Source: an uncultured Clostridia bacterium (GTDB lineage Bacteria > Bacillota > Clostridia > Christensenellales > UBA1242). From it: a stretch of DNA of 64,000 nt. How positions within the stretch are numbered: position 1 is the first letter of the stretch; every line of letters starts with the position of its first letter. The position numbers were made by a program, and so were the translations under genes. Positions 18,947 to 25,776 of this stretch are shown here, in pieces. The DNA lies in NCBI GenBank assembly GCA_944377145.1, contig CALWEH010000007.1, forward strand, positions 1-64,000, read 5' to 3'. The notes under the pieces are model-generated. The model was given only the letters and a program-made list of their open reading frames with translations. It had not been told where the DNA came from and did no database searches.

Positions 18947-19689
18947 ATATTACAATTAAAACAAAAAATGAATTAGATTTAATGCGTCAAGCAGGGAAAA
19001 TTTTGGCTGACACATTAAAACTAATTGAAAAAAACATATTTGTAGGTCAAACTTCGGCACAATTAGATAAATTGGCCTATGATTATATTATATCACAAGG
19101 TGCCAAACCATCTTTTTTAGGATATGAAGGATTTCCATGTACGATTTGTGCAAGTGTAAATAGCGAGGTTGTTCATGGATTTGCTACAAATACTCCTTTA
19201 GAAGATGGAGATATAATAAGCATTGATTGCGGAGTAGTATATAAAGGCTACCACGCAGATGCTGCAAGAACTTTTCCTGTAGGAGAAGTGAAATGGGAAG
19301 TAAAACAACTTATAGAAGATACAAAACAATCTTTTTATGAGGGAATAAAGGATATTCGTGCAGGTTGCAAGCTTGGAAATATTAGCCATAAAATTCAAGT
19401 CTATCTTGAAAGTAAAGGTTATGGAGTTGTTCGAGAGCTTGTGGGGCATGGAATAGGAACTCATCTTCACGAAGATCCTATGGTTCCAAATTATGGACCT
19501 TATAATAGTGGTGTTGTGCTAAAATCTGGCATGACATTAGCTATTGAACCTATGTCTACATTAGGTAAAAGAAATGTGGTGCTTAGTCACAATGGGTGGA
19601 CGGTTTTAACCGAAGATGGATTACCTTCTGCACATTATGAAAATACGGTGATTATAACTGATGACGGCGTAGAGATAATAACTTTGTAG
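18943..19689 (+). CDS. map: Methionine aminopeptidase, type I
   Basis: It removes the N-terminal methionine of new proteins. The 248-residue product has the five metal ligands in order: two aspartates in SIDCGVVYKGYHADAARTF, the histidine in VGHGIGTHLHE, and the glutamates in LAIEPM and HYENTVII. It lacks the N-terminal SecA-like zinc region. Overlaps adk by four bases. Confidence 0.97.
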   Translation: MNITIKTKNELDLMRQAGKILADTLKLIEKNIFVGQTSAQLDKLAYDYIISQGAKPSFLGYEGFPCTICASVNSEVVHGFATNTPLEDGDIISIDCGVVYKGYHADAARTFPVGEVKWEVKQLIEDTKQSFYEGIKDIRAGCKLGNISHKIQVYLESKGYGVVRELVGHGIGTHLHEDPMVPNYGPYNSGVVLKSGMTLAIEPMSTLGKRNVVLSHNGWTVLTEDGLPSAHYENTVIITDDGVEIITL

Positions 19690-19696
19690 GAGTGTT

Positions 19697-19969
19697 ATGG
19701 AAATTGTCAAGTTGCAAATTGGAGATATTGTTGAAAGTACTCAAGGACGAGATTTAGGTTGTAGATATCTGGTTGTGGGTATTGATAAAAAAGGTTACTG
19801 TTCATTAATTAATGGTAAACTTAGAACAATAGATAAACCAAAATTAAAAAATCCTATTCATTTGACATATATAGGTAGTTATCCTGAAATTATTAAAAGA
19901 TTAGATTTACCTATAACAAATCATGAATTAAATAAATTAATTGAAAATTTTGACGCAAATAAGGAGTAA
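19697..19969 (+). CDS. KOW-domain RNA-binding protein (L14e-like)
   Basis: The 90-residue product begins with a KOW-type beta-barrel segment ([23 protein letters not shown], then [19 protein letters not shown]). A small L14e-like RNA-binding protein at exactly this place, between map and infA, is a common clostridial feature. Its molecular job is not established; the context points to translation. It ends 2 bases before infA. Confidence 0.8.
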   Translation: MEIVKLQIGDIVESTQGRDLGCRYLVVGIDKKGYCSLINGKLRTIDKPKLKNPIHLTYIGSYPEIIKRLDLPITNHELNKLIENFDANKE

Positions 19970-19971
19970 TT

Positions 19972-20193
19972 ATGTCTAAAGAAGATGTTATTGAAACCGA
20001 AGGAGAAGTTGTAGAAGTGTTGGGAAACACGAACTTCAAGGTTAAAATTATGAATGACCACATTATTACCGCTTATATATCTGGTAAATTGAGAACTCAT
20101 TTTATTAAGGTATTGGTAGGAGATAAAGTTAAAGTGGAAATGAGTCCATACGATTTAACTAAAGGAAGAATCGTTTGGCGTGATAAAAACTAG
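19972..20193 (+). CDS. infA: Translation initiation factor IF-1
   Basis: The 73-residue product is an S1-type OB fold of normal IF-1 length ([19 protein letters not shown], then GRIVWRDKN at the end). It binds the 30S A site during initiation. An AAGGAG site overlaps the end of the KOW gene. Confidence 0.97.
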   Translation: MSKEDVIETEGEVVEVLGNTNFKVKIMNDHIITAYISGKLRTHFIKVLVGDKVKVEMSPYDLTKGRIVWRDKN

Positions 20194-20205
20194 AAGGAGA
20201 AAGTT

Positions 20206-20322
20206 ATGAAAGTTAGACCATCTGTTAAACCTATGTGTGAAAAGTGTAGAGTTATTAAACGTAATGGCAGAGTTATGGTTATATGCTCAAAATCTAAAAC
20301 TCACAAACAAAGACAAGGTTAA
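20206..20322 (+). CDS. rpmJ: 50S ribosomal protein L36
   Basis: A 38-codon gene. It starts [20 protein letters not shown] and ends [13 protein letters not shown]. The zinc ligands are C11, C14, C27 and a histidine; in most L36 the histidine follows the third cysteine as CxxxxH, whereas here one extra residue gives CxxxxxH (H33). An AGAAGGAGA ribosome binding site lies before the ATG. Confidence 0.95.
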   Translation: MKVRPSVKPMCEKCRVIKRNGRVMVICSKSKTHKQRQG

Positions 20323-20332
20323 TAAAATTGAA

Positions 20333-20371
20333 AATTACCACTGCTTTCTCGCGGCAAATTGAAAGTGGTGA
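20333..20371 (+). promoter_or_regulatory. Hairpin leader before rpsM
   Basis: Between rpmJ and rpsM lies a 10-bp stem with two wobble pairs (CACTGCTTTC with GAAAGTGGTG, about 20339-20370) and a 12-base loop. There is no T run, so it is not a terminator. rpsD, coding for S4, lies three genes down; S4 represses the alpha operon through a leader in E. coli, so this could be the equivalent site. The function is inferred from position only. Confidence 0.45.
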
Positions 20372-20409
20372 TCAAATAAAATACTAAAAAAATTTAATTG
20401 GAGGAAATT

Positions 20410-20778
20410 ATGGCACGTATTGCGGGCGTGGATATACCAAACGAAAAAAGAGTAGAAATAGGGCTTACTTATATCTATGGTATTGGTAGAGTTCGTTCTA
20501 ATCAAATTTTATCAGCTACAGGTATTAATCCTGATACAAGAGTTAAGGATTTAACTGAAGAGGATATTGCAAAAATTCGTAAGTATATAGAATCTAACTT
20601 CACTGTAGAAGGTGAGTTGCGTAGAGATGTTGCATTAGACATCAAGCGTTTAAAAGAAATTAGGTGCTATCGTGGTTTAAGACATATTGCGAACTTACCA
20701 GTTCGTGGACAGTCTACAAAAACTAATGCTAGAACACGTAAAGGACCTAGAAAAACAATAGCAAATAAGAAAAAGTAA
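20410..20778 (+). CDS. rpsM: 30S ribosomal protein S13
   Basis: A 122-residue S13 starting [14 protein letters not shown], with the ATG at 20410 preceded by GGAGGAAATT. It contains the H2TH region ([14 protein letters not shown]) and the basic C-terminal tail that reaches toward the P-site tRNA ([17 protein letters not shown]). Confidence 0.98.
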   Translation: MARIAGVDIPNEKRVEIGLTYIYGIGRVRSNQILSATGINPDTRVKDLTEEDIAKIRKYIESNFTVEGELRRDVALDIKRLKEIRCYRGLRHIANLPVRGQSTKTNARTRKGPRKTIANKKK

Positions 20779-20792
20779 TAAGGAGTAATTAA

Positions 20793-21188
20793 ATGGCTAC
20801 AAAAAGTACCGAAACTAAAAAGAAAAAAATCGTCAGAAAGAATATTGGCGAGGGTGCTGTACACATTCAAGCAACCTTTAATAATACAATAGTTACTTTT
20901 ACAGATGCTCAAGGAAATGTTGTTTCTTGGTGTAGTGCTGGAGTTTTGGGTAATAAAGGTGCAAAAAAATCTACACCTTATGTTGCTCAACAAATTGTTG
21001 AAACTGCAGCTAAAACTGCTAAAGAAGCAGGAATTACTAAAGTTGCAGTATATGTAAAAGGTGCTGGTGGCGGTAGAGAAGCTGCTATTAGAGCATTGGC
21101 TACTGCTGAAATAGGTGTAACAATGATTAAAGATGTTTCACCAATTCCACATAATGGTTGCAGACCACCTAAGAGAAGAAGAGTATAA
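20793..21188 (+). CDS. rpsK: 30S ribosomal protein S11
   Basis: A 131-residue S11 with the [22 protein letters not shown] start and the C-terminal [15 protein letters not shown] tail. It forms the 30S platform. The N-terminus carries a lysine-rich extension. Confidence 0.98.
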   Translation: MATKSTETKKKKIVRKNIGEGAVHIQATFNNTIVTFTDAQGNVVSWCSAGVLGNKGAKKSTPYVAQQIVETAAKTAKEAGITKVAVYVKGAGGGREAAIRALATAEIGVTMIKDVSPIPHNGCRPPKRRRV

Positions 21189-21201
21189 AAGGAGAATTAA
21201 A

Positions 21202-21822
21202 ATGGCAAAATATACAGATGCTAAGTGTCGTCAATGCCGTAGAGAAGGTTGCAAACTTTTCTTGAAAGGCGAAAGATGTACATCTGGTAAGTGTGCTATG
21301 GACCGTAGACCTGTTGTTCCAGGACAACATGGTGCAGCTAGAAAGAAAGTTTCTGAATACGGTTTACAGTTAAGAGAAAAACAAAAAGTTAGACGTGCAT
21401 ACGGCTTGTTAGAGCGTCAATTTTCAAACTATTATGAAAAAGCAGCAAAAAGTAAACAAGCTACAGGTTTAGCTTTACTTCAAATGCTTGAATTGCGTCT
21501 TGACAATGTAATTTACAGAATGGGAATTGGTTCAAGTCGTGCAGAGGCAAGACAAATTGTTAATCATGGGCATATAACAGTTAATGGCAGAAAAGTTAAT
21601 ATCCCTTCATATCAAGTTAAAGTTGGAGATGTAATAGCTGTTAAAGAAAACAAGAAAGATTTAGATGTATTTAAATCTTTAAAAGAAATTAAAATTGTTA
21701 TGCCTAAATGGTTAGAATTTAACAATGAAACTCTTACAGGCAAAATTTTAGCATTACCAGAAAGAGATGATATTGATCTTAACATTCAAGAACACTTAAT
21801 TGTAGAATTATATTCAAGATAA
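21202..21822 (+). CDS. rpsD: 30S ribosomal protein S4, zinc type
   Basis: A 206-residue S4 with an N-terminal cysteine cluster ([19 protein letters not shown]) marking the zinc-binding form, and an S4 RNA-binding domain ([20 protein letters not shown]). The ATG at 21202 follows AAAGGAGAA; the longer frame from 21133 overlaps rpsK and is rejected. Its place inside the alpha operon differs from Bacillus subtilis, where rpsD is a separate gene. Confidence 0.97.
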   Translation: MAKYTDAKCRQCRREGCKLFLKGERCTSGKCAMDRRPVVPGQHGAARKKVSEYGLQLREKQKVRRAYGLLERQFSNYYEKAAKSKQATGLALLQMLELRLDNVIYRMGIGSSRAEARQIVNHGHITVNGRKVNIPSYQVKVGDVIAVKENKKDLDVFKSLKEIKIVMPKWLEFNNETLTGKILALPERDDIDLNIQEHLIVELYSR

Positions 21823-21838
21823 TAGGAGGATTTTGATT

Positions 21839-22792
21839 ATGATGGAAATAGAAAAGCCAAAAATAACTTTGGAAGAGTTTGACAACGGTGCTGATGCTAG
21901 AATAGTTGTAGAACCTCTAGAAAAAGGCTTTGGTATAACTTTAGGAAACGCTCTTAGAAGAGTGTTATTGTCAAGTTTGCCAGGAGCTGGAGTTGTTGGT
22001 GTTAAAATTAGAAATGTTCTTCATGAATTTTCTACTATTAAAGGTGTTGTTGAAGATGTTCCTGATATTATACTAAACATTAAAAATTTGGCTGTAAAGT
22101 CAAGCACTACAGATAGAGATTTTAAAGCAATAATGACTTTAAGAAAAACAGGCCCAGCTGAAGTGTATGCTAGAGATATTGATTGCGGAGATACAGTAAG
22201 TATTTTAAATCCTGATTTGTATATTTGTACTATTGAAGCAGGAGCTGAATTAGATATGCAATTATATGTTGGGAGAGGCAGAGGTTATGTAACAGCTGAA
22301 CATAATAAAGACTTTTCTAATGAGGTTGACTTTATTGCTATAGATTCTTTATTTACTCCTGTTAAAAAGGTAAGTTATGAAGTTCAATCTAGTCGTGTAG
22401 GACAAAATATGGACTTTGACAAACTTGTACTTGATGTACAAACTCGTGGCACGGTAAGTGCTAAAGAAGTTCTTGCTTTAAGTGCTAAGTTATTGAATGA
22501 TTATATATATATGTTTGTAGAATTAGTTGAAAATATGGCTGATATGAACATATTAGTTGCTAGAAAGGAAGACGAAAGAACAAAATTATTTGAAAAACCT
22601 ATTGAGGAAATGGAACTTAGCGTTCGTAGCTATAACTGCTTAAAGCGTGCTGGTATTGAAACTATTGGCGATTTAGCTAAAAAATCAAAGGCAGATATGC
22701 TAAAAGTTCGTAATATGGGCGCTAAATCATTAGAGGAAGTTTTACAAAAGATGGAATCTTATGGCATTAACCTTGATAACAATGAAAACTAG
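21839..22792 (+). CDS. rpoA: DNA-directed RNA polymerase subunit alpha
   Basis: A 317-residue alpha subunit. The N-terminal domain for dimerisation carries GNALRRVLLSSLPGAGVVGVKI. The C-terminal domain for UP-element and activator contact carries SVRSYNCLKRAGIETIGDL and VRNMGAKSLEEV. Two adjacent ATGs follow AGGAGGA; the first, at 21839, has the better spacing. Confidence 0.98.
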   Translation: MMEIEKPKITLEEFDNGADARIVVEPLEKGFGITLGNALRRVLLSSLPGAGVVGVKIRNVLHEFSTIKGVVEDVPDIILNIKNLAVKSSTTDRDFKAIMTLRKTGPAEVYARDIDCGDTVSILNPDLYICTIEAGAELDMQLYVGRGRGYVTAEHNKDFSNEVDFIAIDSLFTPVKKVSYEVQSSRVGQNMDFDKLVLDVQTRGTVSAKEVLALSAKLLNDYIYMFVELVENMADMNILVARKEDERTKLFEKPIEEMELSVRSYNCLKRAGIETIGDLAKKSKADMLKVRNMGAKSLEEVLQKMESYGINLDNNEN

Positions 22793-22808
22793 TAAAAGGA
22801 GAACTTAA

Positions 22809-23318
22809 ATGAAGGTTAAAAAGTTAAATAGACCTAGTAAAGAACGCCGTGCTTTAACTCGTAATCAAGCTACAGATTTGATTATGAAAGGTAAAATTGA
22901 AACAACTGTTGCTAAGGCTAAATACTTAAAGAGTTATGTTGAAAAAATTGTTACTTTAGCTATTAACAATCATGAAGATGTAATAACTGTTACTAAAAAT
23001 TATGTTGATGATAAAGGTAATAAAACTACTCGTGAAGTAATAAACGATGGACCTAAAAAATTGGCTGCTAGACGTGCAATTAAGAATAAAGTGTATTTTG
23101 TAAAAGAACCTCGTAAAGAAGGTGAAAAGAAAGCTCAATATTTAGCTCGTCTAGATAATATTAAAGATCCTGTTGTAGAAAAGTTGTTTAATTTCTATGC
23201 TCCAAAATATGCTGAACGTGCTAAAGAACTTGGTCAAGGTGGAGGATATTTACGTATACTTAAAATAGGTAAACGTCGTGGTGATAACGCTGATATGGCT
23301 ATAATTGAATTTGTTTAA
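22809..23318 (+). CDS. rplQ: 50S ribosomal protein L17, with insertion
   Basis: The start (RPSKERRALTRNQATDLIMKGKIETTVAKAKYLKSY) and end (GGGYLRILKIGKRRGDNADMAIIEF) are normal L17. Between them about 40 extra residues (roughly 57-100) with a charged DDKGNKTTREV segment bring the length to 169, against about 115-130 for most bacteria. It is the last gene of the superoperon. Confidence 0.95.
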   Translation: MKVKKLNRPSKERRALTRNQATDLIMKGKIETTVAKAKYLKSYVEKIVTLAINNHEDVITVTKNYVDDKGNKTTREVINDGPKKLAARRAIKNKVYFVKEPRKEGEKKAQYLARLDNIKDPVVEKLFNFYAPKYAERAKELGQGGGYLRILKIGKRRGDNADMAIIEFV

Positions 23319-23460
23319 TATATAACAAAATATATAATTAATATTTTGATATAATATAACTTAACTCAAAACTCTCAAAATGTTAATTTTCTATATCAAT
23401 GTTTTGTAAAAAATTGTTTTGAATAAGTTTGTATATTTAGTATTTAAAATAATTATAAAA

Positions 23461-23495
23461 TACATTCTAAGAGGTTGGCTTAGAATGTATTTTTT
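23461..23495 (+). terminator. Terminator of the ribosomal superoperon
   Basis: A perfect 10-bp stem (TACATTCTAA with TTAGAATGTA at 23480-23489), a 9-base loop and a run of T, about 140 bases after the rplQ stop. Confidence 0.9.
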
Positions 23496-23551
23496 AACTA
23501 TATAAGGCTGTAAAGCTTTAGGGTTTTTATAGAATTAATTTTAAAATTTAT

Positions 23552-23580
23552 TTGTGTATGTTAATAAAATATGTTATAAT
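23552..23580 (+). promoter_or_regulatory. Sigma-A promoter of the Nudix gene
   Basis: TTGTGT (23552-23557), a 17-base spacer and a perfect TATAAT (23575-23580), 20 bases before the ATG. Confidence 0.7.
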
Positions 23581-23600
23581 AAATTAGTTTAGAGGTAAAA

Positions 23601-24161
23601 ATGAGTAAAACTATAGAAATGTTAAAAAATTATACACCATATAACGAACAAGAGGAAAAAGATATAAAATTAATAATAAAGGCTGAAGAAATTTTTGGAA
23701 ATATTCTTACAAGAGAAAATGAGTTTTGCCATTTAACATCTTCTGCATTTATAATAAATAAAAAACATACAAAAGTGCTTTGTGTATATCATAATATATA
23801 TAAATCTTGGACTTGGCCTGGTGGACACGCTGATGGAGATGATGATATGTTGTATGTTGCTCAAAAAGAAGCAAAAGAAGAAACCTCTTTAAAATCTTTT
23901 AAAGTTATTAATGAACAGCCAATTTCAGTTGATATATTGCCTGTAAAAAGTCATATAAGAAAAGGAAAATATGTGCCTGCACACTCTCATTTAAATATTG
24001 GCTATTTGTTTGAAGCTGATGAGAAAGATGATATACATATTCTAGAAGATGAAAATAGCAATGTCGCTTGGCTAACATTTAATGAATTAATTAAAAAATC
24101 TGATGAATCTTATATGATACCTGTGTATGAAAAAATTATAGAAAAGATTAAAGCGTTATAA
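23601..24161 (+). CDS. Nudix hydrolase
   Basis: The 186-residue product carries a Nudix box around residues 75-97 (GHADGDDDMLYVAQKEAKEE). The catalytic glutamates E93 and E94 are present, but the box has lysine for the usual arginine, aspartate for the first glutamate, and serine for the last glycine. The preceding WTWPGGHADGD is typical of Nudix proteins acting on nucleoside-diphosphate derivatives. The substrate cannot be read from the sequence. It is a single-gene unit with its own promoter and terminator. Confidence 0.85.
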   Translation: MSKTIEMLKNYTPYNEQEEKDIKLIIKAEEIFGNILTRENEFCHLTSSAFIINKKHTKVLCVYHNIYKSWTWPGGHADGDDDMLYVAQKEAKEETSLKSFKVINEQPISVDILPVKSHIRKGKYVPAHSHLNIGYLFEADEKDDIHILEDENSNVAWLTFNELIKKSDESYMIPVYEKIIEKIKAL

Positions 24162-24201
24162 TATAAATAATTTTAAAATTGACTTTTTATTTTCAATAAA
24201 A

Positions 24202-24257
24202 AATAAAGCAAACCTTGATTGAATATTTCATTTTTTAAGGTTTGTTTTATTCTTTTC
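24202..24257 (+). terminator. Terminator after the Nudix gene
   Basis: A long 15-bp stem with one G-U pair (24202-24216 with 24237-24251), a 20-base loop and T-rich flank. Confidence 0.75.
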
Positions 24258-24351
24258 TGGTGCGACAACTGATAAAGTGTTCAAATCACAACTCTATACA
24301 AGTTTGTGTAGGTTTTGTAATATTAACAATAAAAATTTTCTTTCTCCCATT

Positions 24352-25002
24352 TTAAAATTCTTTTGTTGTGTTATTGTCTAATCCTAATGGTTTTAACTTT
24401 GTATACCAATATTCTTCGTCTATACCATAGTCTTTAAACGCTGGCATGTGATATAGAAAAAATATATCAGCTAAATCATATTTACCACTATCAACATATG
24501 TCTTCAAATACTTATTGTCTAACATCTCTGGCTTTAAGTGAGATAATGATACTTGCCCCAAGTCTTGATACTTTTTAAATTCCAAAACACATTCAAGTTT
24601 ATCAACTGCTTTTGCGAATTTTGCTTCTTGTGTATTGCACAAATTATATTCATCTGTAAGTTCCATAAGTTTGTCACATTGGTCTAAATCATGAACAAAA
24701 CTATACACCGCATTTCTTGCTTTTGTTTTTAATTCTTTTTTGTCTGTATTGTCTAAAGGAGTGATATCTCCAATGGCGAGTTCTTCCAATTCGTGAATTG
24801 TTACCATTTCAAGAGTTTTTCCTAAATCAATATCTAACTTTAATTCAGATTGCAATGCTATAGCTAAAATCATACACCCATAAGTGTGTTCTGCTATGCT
24901 CTCTAACCGTTTTTTATCAACTTCCCATTGAACAGCACCTTGCCTAAGCATATCTTTCAATTCTGTTGCTTTGTAATAAAATTTAAAAGCATCTTTCAAC
25001 AT
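24352..25002 (-). CDS. HD-domain hydrolase, YfbR/HDDC2-like
   Basis: The 216-residue all-helical product has the order of HD phosphohydrolases of the 5'-deoxynucleotidase type: ESIAEHTYG (H39), then IHELEELAIGDITP (H70-E71, where the family has HD), then KAVDKLECVLE. YfbR-like enzymes remove phosphate from deoxynucleoside monophosphates. The HD-to-HE change affects a metal ligand, though glutamate may still bind metal. AGGAGTT lies before the ATG. A single gene. Confidence 0.82.
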   Translation of the reverse strand: MLKDAFKFYYKATELKDMLRQGAVQWEVDKKRLESIAEHTYGCMILAIALQSELKLDIDLGKTLEMVTIHELEELAIGDITPLDNTDKKELKTKARNAVYSFVHDLDQCDKLMELTDEYNLCNTQEAKFAKAVDKLECVLEFKKYQDLGQVSLSHLKPEMLDNKYLKTYVDSGKYDLADIFFLYHMPAFKDYGIDEEYWYTKLKPLGLDNNTTKEF

Positions 25003-25153
25003 AATTAACTCCTAATAAAATTATTTTATCATATTACAAAGTGATTTTAAATACTTTTTTTACAAAATTTTTGTCAAACAGATAATATTTTCCTATTTAT
25101 ATATTAGTGACTAATTAAAAAAGCAATCCAAAACTGGTCGAATTGCTATAATT

Positions 25154-25239
25154 TGGTGCCGAAGGCGGGACTTGAACCCGCACTGAGTTGCCCCAACTGG
25201 ATTTTGAGTCCAGCGCGTCTGCCATTTCACCACTTCGGC
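25154..25239 (-). tRNA. tRNA-Leu (anticodon CAA)
   Basis: Read on the minus strand it folds as a class II tRNA: acceptor GCCGAAG/CTTCGGC, anticodon stem CTGGA/TCCAG with loop CTCAAAA (anticodon CAA, reading UUG), a long variable arm, T-loop GGTTCAAGTCC, and an encoded CCA end at 25156-25154. Confidence 0.96.
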
Positions 25240-25259
25240 TTATTGATATTTACTTATTA

Positions 25260-25288
25260 AGTATAACATATTTTTTTTATTGTGACAA
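25260..25288 (-). promoter_or_regulatory. Promoter of tRNA-Leu
   Basis: On the minus strand TTGTCA (25288-25283), a 17-base spacer and TATACT (25265-25260), about 20 bases before the tRNA 5' end. Confidence 0.75.
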
Positions 25289-25395
25289 GTATTTATGTAA
25301 AATTTTTATTTGTATATAAAAAAATTATTTTAATAAAAAAATAATAAATTTAGCAAAAATTTTTAGAAAATTATAATTTTTTTTGTAAATTGGTA

Positions 25396-25424
25396 TTGAA
25401 AAGTGTTTAAAAGTGTGGTATATT
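25396..25424 (+). promoter_or_regulatory. Sigma-A promoter of the 64-residue protein gene
   Basis: TTGAAA (25396-25401), a 17-base spacer and TATATT (25419-25424), 27 bases before the ATG. Confidence 0.7.
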
Positions 25425-25451
25425 TAACTTTATATAAGGAGGCTAGACAGA

Positions 25452-25646
25452 ATGGAGAATAATATTGCAAAATATTTTAACATTTTAAATCAAATGAAGC
25501 AAGCCGATAAATTTGTTCCAGAAGATGCTTGGAAATTATTGATAAAAAAATATGGGTTAAAACCTCATACTGCTACAGAAATAATTTATTCATTTATGGT
25601 AGTATCTGCTAAAAATAATGTACATAACAATGATATGACAATATAA
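25452..25646 (+). CDS. Small hypothetical protein, 64 residues
   Basis: Family not recognised. The product is soluble and helical, with a short KYGLKPHTATEIIYSFMV segment that could be a helix-turn-helix remnant, but this is weak. A good promoter, an AAGGAGG ribosome binding site and a perfect terminator make it very likely a real, independently expressed gene. Confidence 0.75.
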   Translation: MENNIAKYFNILNQMKQADKFVPEDAWKLLIKKYGLKPHTATEIIYSFMVVSAKNNVHNNDMTI

Positions 25647-25672
25647 AAACAGCTTTATAAAGCTGTTTTTTT
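25646..25672 (+). terminator. Terminator after the 64-residue protein gene
   Basis: Stem AAACAGCTTT/AAAGCTGTTT around a 2-base centre (realistically a 4-base loop), then T's. It begins at the stop codon. Confidence 0.85.
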
Positions 25673-25691
25673 ATAAAATAAATAGTTTTAT

Positions 25692-25720
25692 TTGATGAAA
25701 TAGTAAAAATGTGATATACT
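25692..25720 (+). promoter_or_regulatory. Sigma-A promoter of polA
   Basis: TTGATG (25692-25697), a 17-base spacer and TATACT (25715-25720), 57 bases before the polA ATG. Confidence 0.7.
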
Positions 25721-25776
25721 AATTTTTAATAAATATTACAAAAATATTAAATTTATTTTAAAATATTGGAGAAAGT

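Larger units (their letters stand above)
23319..23600. other. Intergenic after the superoperon
   Basis: A 280-base spacer holding the terminator at 23461-23495 and the promoter at 23552-23580. Nothing else was recognised. Confidence 0.6.

Noticed and set aside
25134..25140. GGTCGAA heptamer as a Spo0A box near tRNA-Leu
   Set aside because: One mismatch, no partner box, and no sporulation-type gene in reach.
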